A stretch of DNA of 64,000 nucleotides. Origin: Mytilisepta virgata (lineage: Eukaryota; Mollusca; Bivalvia; Mytilida; Mytilidae). The translations under genes and the position numbers were made by a program. The stretch spans positions 15,704,001 to 15,768,000 of the forward strand of contig CM051508.1 of the NCBI GenBank assembly GCA_028015205.1. Direction: 5' to 3'. Under the pieces are notes generated by a model, which saw nothing but the letters and a program-made list of their open reading frames with translations, ran no database searches and was not told the DNA's origin. Positions 40,701 to 49,700 of the stretch are shown here, one piece after another; positions within the stretch are counted from its first letter, which is position 1; each line of letters starts with the position of its first letter.

Positions 40701-43700
40701 CAAGGTTTCAATCGAATTACACTGAAACAACCTCCTTTTGGTATTAAACATATTTGGCGAGGAGTTTTCTTGTATATTAAAATTGACTCGTGTGTCCTTA
40801 AAACAAAAGCACCTTGATCAGGTCAAGAGCCCCAGTTTAGCTTATTATCGATTCGACCACTTCTTATTGGCTCCATTGCTAGAATCTATAGGTTCCCTAT
40901 AATTTTGGAAAATTTGAAACAGAGGGCAATGGATACCTCAATTTATCGATTGCAAACAAAATATTACACGTGTCAGTAAAATTTATTATAAACTTACTTT
41001 CACAGGACAGACCTTGATACCCATCATGACAAATGCTACAAGTCCCGCTTTCAGTGTCACAGTACTTGTCTACACAATGTTCTGGACAACCTATAAATAT
41101 ATAATTATCATTATGTACGCCGTATACAAAATAAGAAGTGCGTTTCAACATGTGTAGGTTTGAAGTTCGGCTTTAGAATCCATGTTTAATTTTAAAGTCC
41201 CTTAAAAATCCACTGAATATTCATGTTTTTATTGTCTGGATAACTTAAAGTCTTGACAAAACTTATTAATCTACAAGGAATAGTTTTGATGTCTTCCAGT
41301 AATATAAAGAATGTTTTCTTGACATAATAGATAATCCCTCCAACAACGGAACGTGCGGCGTCAATCTTGTTCGATGGGCTTGACAACAAAGTTAACAAAC
41401 ATGTATATTGTATTATTTAGTCATTTAGTGTTAAATACACAATAGTCATTCATTGACATTGAGGTTCTTCTATGAGCGGCAATCACTTGCTTATGTCAAA
41501 TAAGGCAGTTTGAATATGTGAATGGAGATTTAAAACATTCTGTTAAGCAAATGTAGAAAATGAAATCTGGCTAGGTTTTAACTAGTCACAATGATTTTTA
41601 ATATGTCGAGAGTCAGGATAGATATATTTGAGATTCGAGTGCCAGAGTCAACACAGATAAGACAGAGGTTTGGGTACTGGTTAAGGCAGTTAAGCCAAAC
41701 AATATATATATTGTTTAGTCAGACTGTCACGATCCCCTGTTGTATTTATGTTTGTTCAATTTATCTACATTATTCTGATATGGAGCGATGTTTGTATACT
41801 GACAAACATGTTGCATTGTTGACATTTCCTGTATTCGTCTATTTTGAATAATTTACACATACAATTAGTCTGAAAAATCTTCTAAATGTAAACAACCTGA
41901 AAAGACTTTTATTAAGGTATCCGGACCACGTGATTATTCAAAAGTCCTGGATGTTCCATACAACGCAATTGAAATGACCTCGGTAATTATCGGCAAATTT
42001 CGGAAATGCCAATATAACTAACTTATTTTTACAGACTCTGCATATAAGCAACAAAGTGTGTTTCAACTTGAGAAAAATATATATACAAAATTCCAGCTTT
42101 AAATTGTTTGGTTCAGCCATTCACGGTCAAAAAGAGATACAATTTTCGATCATGATCTATTATGGTCCGGATACCTTAAACATCACATACCATAGACTTC
42201 AACTTCACAAAGTTCATTCCAAAGATAATACGAAAAGTACTGTGGATACCAGACACCATTTCTATGCCTTTCATTATAGTATATTACATATCTGGCATGT
42301 TGCACACACTCTATAGTCATTATATATGATGGACGATTAGCATCGGACTGTATTTCATGGAAACATAAATACCCATCTTCTTTATTGGTTGTATTCGAAA
42401 CATACAGGAAAAATCCAGCAAAGCGCCCAACACTTACTGAAATGTTGTAAACATTATTGTAATATAAAGCAACACCATTCTAAAATTGTATCTCTGGCTT
42501 TTATTGATCAATTATCAAGATGACGTTTATAAAAATATGACGTCACGTTTTACTCACTGCATGTTGTTTTTCGATAAAATGTTTATAATCTTTCTAGAAT
42601 ATTAAATAACACTGATTGTACCTTTTATTGTCTTTTGTCGTAACTAATAAAAAATTCAAATTTATTTTTCGATTAAATTTTGAAAATAAAAGGTAATAAC
42701 TAGGTATGCAATGCTTTTTTCAACTGATATAAATTTACAAAGATGAAATGAGAACACATTGTTTAAGAAATAATTCATTAATGCAATACAATATTCTTAT
42801 TTCAACATAGGTAGGCATTATATTTGCTTATATTTTTTACCGAACGATAGCGATATGTAAAATATTAACAATATAGTGAATGGATTATTTCGATTCTAAT
42901 ACGATTATTTTTGTAATGAAAACCAACCCTATTATATTAAACTTCACTATTAGACTTCATCTACAGGCTGTCATTGTGATTTAATAATATTCTTTGATAC
43001 CAATTTTGATACACAAGATGTGCACATTTCGTCGATTTAAGACTCATCAGTTGTGTCAAGGCCTAAAGTGTTGAAAACCAAAACAACAATCCAAAGGTTG
43101 AAGAGGAAATTCAAAAATACCAAAATAACCAAAAGGGGAAAAAACAAAACCATCTAAGGACTGAGCTATGCACGAGTGAGATACTTCTTCACAAATTTTA
43201 CAATTTTGTAACAGCTAATTTTAAGTATCAATTTCAGGCTAGCATGAAAATACTAGCAAATTAGCTGGGGATACCCTCGGCGACTTGGCGTCCCTCAACA
43301 TTGGCATCGACTCAGTGGTAAAAATAAAATCCTTTGAACCCAATTTTGATGCATAAGATGTGCACATTTCGTCAATTTATGACTCATCAGTTGTGCTCAA
43401 GGCCTAAAGAGTTGAAACCAAAATAACAATCAAAAAGGATGAAGAGAAATTAAAAAATACCAAAATGACCAAAAGGGGTTAAGCCAAAAGCATCTAATCA
43501 ATGATAAACTTTCACAAATGAACATTAAATTAAAAAAAAAAACCCGAATAAAATCAGAATTACATTTTTGTAAGATTTTAATCCAAATCTTGATCTTGTA
43601 CAATGTATAATGTTTTGTTTATAACTGTCAATCTATCATCAATTTAATGTATGACGTCAACCGTGGATTTTAACGTGTCATTTTTGACTATGACACCATT

Positions 43701-46700
43701 TTGCGTGACATTCATAATTATTACAATTCGATTATGGTTTTGATTGATTGATTGTTGTTTGCGTAACTTCCATTGCAAATATTTCATGCTTCTTCAGGAC
43801 AGGAACCAGTGCAACAATTTATCAAACAAAACCCAAACAGGGATGGGGCAGGACACAGAAGAACCTGTCTTGTAGAGCGGTGTTAGAATGGGTAGGGTGG
43901 CATAATTTAGCTTCCTGTAGTAGTCTTAGCCTACTCGTTTTCGACAACTACAAAATGGGTCAATAGTGTGCTGGGAATGAGGTATTCTCCAAAGACGTTA
44001 CCCACTATGGTCCGCGGTCAGGCCTTCCATATGATGATCTGAAAACCTCCAAACAAGAGGGTCTCCCCATCCCCACCTTGGTACGCGCTTTTCAGCTCTG
44101 TGGGTTGAGCGTCCGTGATCCATCACAGGTGCCTAGATTATGGCTTATGTTAAAAAAACAAATGCAGTACGTCGTATTAGAATCATGTTCCAAGTTGAAG
44201 ACAATTAAAATGATGATAATAATAACTGTGAATGTTTTTTTTACTTTGGTTTTATCTTACATGAATTTAGAATAAAGGGTGATATAGCACCTTCTTGTAT
44301 CTGTGTCTATTTGAAATTTATTCCTGAGTTTGTCTTAAGAGACCTGATATCAGACAAAATCTAAACAGTCCTACCTTCACTTCTGTAGTAGATTATTATA
44401 TGGTGTATGCTCAATACTTTCCCTAGATCTACTCTCCATGTACCCGAAGCGGAAGTCCGTCTTATAAGTGCACAAGAACCTGAATTTAGAGTTTGTCTCG
44501 TATCACCGTCAACAGCAGCTGATGCAAAGTACTTATATCTGTTATAATTTGACGTTTGCCAAGCCGATTTATTTACAGCTAGATTTACTGAAAAATAAAA
44601 TGTTTAACTAAGAACTTAATATCTGCAATTAAACATGACTCATTACTCTACATATAATTACTTATTTCTGCAAAATATGAATTATTGCTAGCTGTTATTT
44701 TTCAAAAATAATACTTAGTTGTGTTATTGATGAAATTGTAGGGTTATTTCATTAATACCGAGAAACATTTTCCTTTTTTAAACAAAAAATACAGCGACCT
44801 GTATAAATGTACTCATTATATTGTATATTAAGGTAAAATATCCCTTATATTAATGCAATAATCGTGGCTTTTTCTTATAGCAAGATATTTATATATGTGT
44901 ACTTTCTACATTTGTCAACGCTGTCAATTCTGAGAACACTTTTGCATCGAGGTCAATATCGTAGAATATACCACGTTAAATTTTGGTTCCTTTCTACAAT
45001 GAATAATATGCTGTTGGCGTGGCCTATGATGGAAAAACAGCAATAGCCGGTTCCAGAAACTCAATTCCGGTATCACGATTCCTACTCTAAAATTATAATT
45101 TGAGGCAAGTTATTTTCCCTTACTTTTCTTACTTCTATTTCCGGCGAACGAAACTTTTTCTAGCATTAGAATGTAGCACAATTAAATTCACTCCTGATTG
45201 CATAATGGCTGCCCCATTAAACAAAGAATGTTCTAAATTACCCATATGTAGAAAATACATATGCTCCTATAGCGCTCTCTAAGCTCGCTATTACAGTTTC
45301 TTTTACTGAATTCCTAATGGTTACTTTGGACACTTTGGACAATGTCTTACATTGCATAGTTCATATATTTGTACCTAAGACGTATACAATTAACTTTATG
45401 TTATTTTATTTTTCGACATTTTAATTAAATTATCTTACTGTCATTTTCTCACATTGTTTTTTATATCATAGTCCAGTCAATCTAGCATAAATTTGACCCT
45501 AACCTTAAAGTAATTGCAACAGAAGATTTTTAAGTTTTAATCTTTAGCATTATACCCCAAATATACACAGAAAAAAGTCCAACAAAATCTAACTTGAGGA
45601 GGACTAAAAAATCACGATTTTAAAATTCCTATGGAGATTTGCATTGAAAATGGGAGATAACTCTGCAAAAAAGGCAGAAATATCAATAAAAATTGATACA
45701 AAATTATAACTTTACCGCTTCTTTTCAGCAGAATGTATTGATTCTTGATATTTTAGCCGTCTTTAGAGTATAACAAACAACTCTTAAAGGTGTTTTCGTA
45801 TCTTTTATCAAGCTACAACCTAGATTTCGTAATTCATTAGTTGACCATTTATTAAATTTTTCAGCATGTCAAGGTAAAGAATCTCAAATTTAATAAAAAT
45901 AATTAAGCATACATTCTTATTTTTGTGGTTTAAAGTTTCTTTAAACAAGGTAGATGCTGAACAAATATAATTTACAGATATAAACAATACCAAAATTTCA
46001 CATTATTTTTTCAGAATGGTCACAAAGCCACAAATTGACAATTTCTTTAATGAAAAATGCGCAAAAAAAAATAAAAATACCCATAACACTTCGGTTTTGT
46101 ACATTTCATGACCAGAAGATTATATAATATAGTCAAATACGAACATATAACCCCATCAAAGTATCATACTTTACATGAATTTTAAGAAAATCAACCAAAA
46201 CCTGACAAAAAGACTCATTTTTGTGGAGTTATCTCCCCTTTCCAATGTTAATTTCCATAGGAAATTAAAAATGCTGATTTTAAATTTTCCTCAAGTTAGA
46301 TTTTATGGGACTTTTTTCTTTTTATATTTAGGGCTTAGTGCTATAGATTAGAACTAAAACATTTTCTTTTGCAATTAGTTTGAGGTTAAAACTTAGTTTG
46401 ACTGGACTATCAACGTCATATTTATCTTAATCAGAACAAGGGGTCTCAAAAATTGCATGTGATGAATCACGGATAGGTCGCTGCCTCTGTAAGACAAATC
46501 CCTCCTATAGCAGGACAAGTCGCATTATCTATGTTTCAATTAATTCTTATAATCATTTTAAACTTCCATACACTATATGTACTGGAACATAATAAAATGG
46601 AGAGACCCAATATGAATGTTGGAAAAGTCGTCCCCCCTGTAAAAGACAAATCATCCCCTATCTATACCAGGACAATTCGCCTCCTTTATTATTTAATGAA

Positions 46701-49700
46701 TTAGAAAAAAATAATACATACATTTCTTTCCATATGGAGATGTATTTGAACATTATAAAATGGGAGGCCCATGATGAATGATGAGAAAGTCGCCCCTTGT
46801 AACAGAAAAATCACCCCCTATCTATAGCAGGACAATTAATCCCCTCTATTATTCATTGAAATACATAAAACGACTTAGTTTAAAAGTATTTGTCAAAATT
46901 TGAAATATTATTATTAGTTTAATTATTGTATCTATTAAAAGGAAACATTAATAAAAGAAATACGGATTAAAAGTGTTCTTTGTTAATTGCATTTTTTTAA
47001 AAATCTTATTAATTACTGATCTTGTATGTACATGATTACTGAACGGCCTAAGCGTGTATTACTGAGATGGAAAACTGAACGACGACAAAGCATCAGTTGT
47101 GGTTTCTTTACATTCATAGTTTCAGACATCTTTGGTGCTGATAATGAAACCTCTAAGGTCAGTAGCCAAGACGATTTAGAACCGCGGATCAAACCGTAAT
47201 TGTTTATTCTGTACAACACCGAAAGCACTTATTTATTACCGATGTACTTACATTGATAAATGTGAAGTGGAAAAAAGGTAAAAAAAAATAAAAATTAAAT
47301 TCCCTTGTTGCCTGTAACCCGACCAAAGGCGCAGACCTTAATTTATATTTCGACCTATATAGGTACAAAATATGAGGAAACCCCTCTGACAGGTTCCTGA
47401 AACTATAAAATACATGTCTACGGGATCCACGACAACGTCTTTCTAATGGGGGATTAAGCCTTACTTGCCAGAAAGTTTTAGGTATGATTATTTGCTTCTT
47501 AATTAAACTACGTTGCATCGAACTAAGTCTCTCACATTTTCAATATTTAGCGCAAGTTATAGCAATACACGTTTGTAAACATTTGGAAAAAAATTGTCTC
47601 CAAAACTACCGGTAACTTTTACCCCTTTGTGTTTTATCCTATACCCACCCAAAAATACTGATTCAGCAGTGAAAACAAATCAGTTTTAATATCTCTATTG
47701 ATATTCATCGACAAACCTTCTAGATACCTCTTGAATGCTATTATAAGGTTTGTGATACAATACCCCAATAAAAGCTATTGAAAAAGTGTACTTTAACCCT
47801 AGTTTCACGGACACTTTTAAATTGTGATCTCAAAAATAAACTCAATGACAAATAACCCTGAACGATTTTGTCGTTGAGTTTATGTTAAGCAGTTTAAATA
47901 GTTAACAAACATTTCCGTCCGTGTAACTAAGATAAAAGTACTCTTTTTCAAACAAAACATTTTAGTTTGGATAAAAAGGAGTGATTTGTCTGACAATTAA
48001 TTTTCATTTTGTAAAAATGATTTCGTTTTATCGCTGAAATTAGGGAATAACGGTTCATATTACAGTGCAAATGTATCAGAAATTGTCACGAGGGAATCGG
48101 CCTTGGTTCGTTTTACTGCACCTGCACACAATCACATGACTGTATAGTAAGCATAAAAACATTATATTGTTGTTTATGTGAAATTCTGTAATTCTATTCA
48201 CCGGATTGATCTTTTCCCCTCCGTTTGTTTTAAAAAATATTACAACGTTGTATTGTAAGTACCCTCTAACGTCTAATAATGGATATTTCTCGTTTGGACT
48301 TCGAAAAGAGAACCGTTATTTTGGTGGGTTGACCAAACATGTTTAAAGTTTTACAATCTATTCATTTTCAGATGAATGCATTTTAAAGTAATATTCATTT
48401 TTTAAAATACTTTAAATACATGTAAACAATACCTTTCCAGAAAGTCACTTTCTTCAACGTGATATGTCGGTCAGCGTGCACTTATTTTCCATGGAGTTCT
48501 GAATAGTATGGATTGTCGTACAAGCCACATACAGTACAATGAGAACAAAAGAAGTGTCCTTAATAAGAAGAAAGTGAATAATTTTATGCACTCGGACCTT
48601 GACCTGGGTATTCGCGCATAAAAAGTACCCTCTAACGTCTAATAATGGACACTTCGTTTGTTCTCATTGTACTGTATCTATTACATAATCGTGTAACAAC
48701 TTCTAATCGTCATTTAGAGTTTTAAAATAAAGCCCATTCATCAACTAGTTTGAAATGTGTATTTGTTTTGCAAATGTATAATGGACAAGAAAAACGGCGA
48801 ACTGTTAGAGATGAATCGAATTCACCGAACTTTACTTACCTACAGCACAATGGACTATTCGAATGGTTAGTAAATCTTCCTTGTTGTCATGTTATTTGAA
48901 AACAAGAATATTATTTTGTTTAATTGTATGATATCTGTACCATTATCAGTAGTCAGCCCCGAAAGCTAGTTTGTGTTTGGAATATCCCGAATGAAGACAA
49001 ATGCTGATTCATATAGAATACCTTTTTATCAGCAATATTTAGTTAATTTTGCCATTGTTATTCTTGAAAATATCGAATCGCTTTATATTGTGGATCTCAC
49101 ATCTGATACGTTCATGACGTTTTTTCTCGCAATGATATATTTTGATCAGGTTTCTTCTTATTGAAGAGTAACACGTACATGTCGATTAAACTGTCTTGAT
49201 TATATTATATTAACAGATCTTACCTAGCTGTGGATACTTGTGATACACTTTTATTTAAATTTATTTACCAGCTGTTTAGATTATTTAAATATTTCTTTAC
49301 TTTTCTAACTGTTTATTTTTTTTTTATAATTGGACAAAAAATCTGAGTGTCTGTGACCACATGTTTATATCATTGTAATTATTTCATTCTTTATTATCAA
49401 TTTATTTATCTTTTATGATGTTATAATTATCTTTTCTTAACAACAATACGTTCTTCCCACTGACAATTAGTTAAAGCGAAAAATTGAAACTGAAAAAATA
49501 AAACTACACTATGTTTAAGCTTGAAAGGTTTTGGCCGAAAAAAAAACTCGGTGGCCAATAAAAGAACATTATTATCGAGATAATTTTTATCGTTGCCCAT
49601 GTCTTTTCCTTCTGTTTTTCCTTTGATTCCCCTATTGATGGCGAAATACATGCTTGCATTTAGAAAACACAAGCACTTTCTAAGATACAGAAAGAAAACC

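Noticed and set aside
47013..47518. Two overlapping - strand frames in phosphatase intron 1
   Set aside because: No family resemblance or splice support; this is a slightly GC-richer stretch that may be repeat-derived, but no homology was seen.
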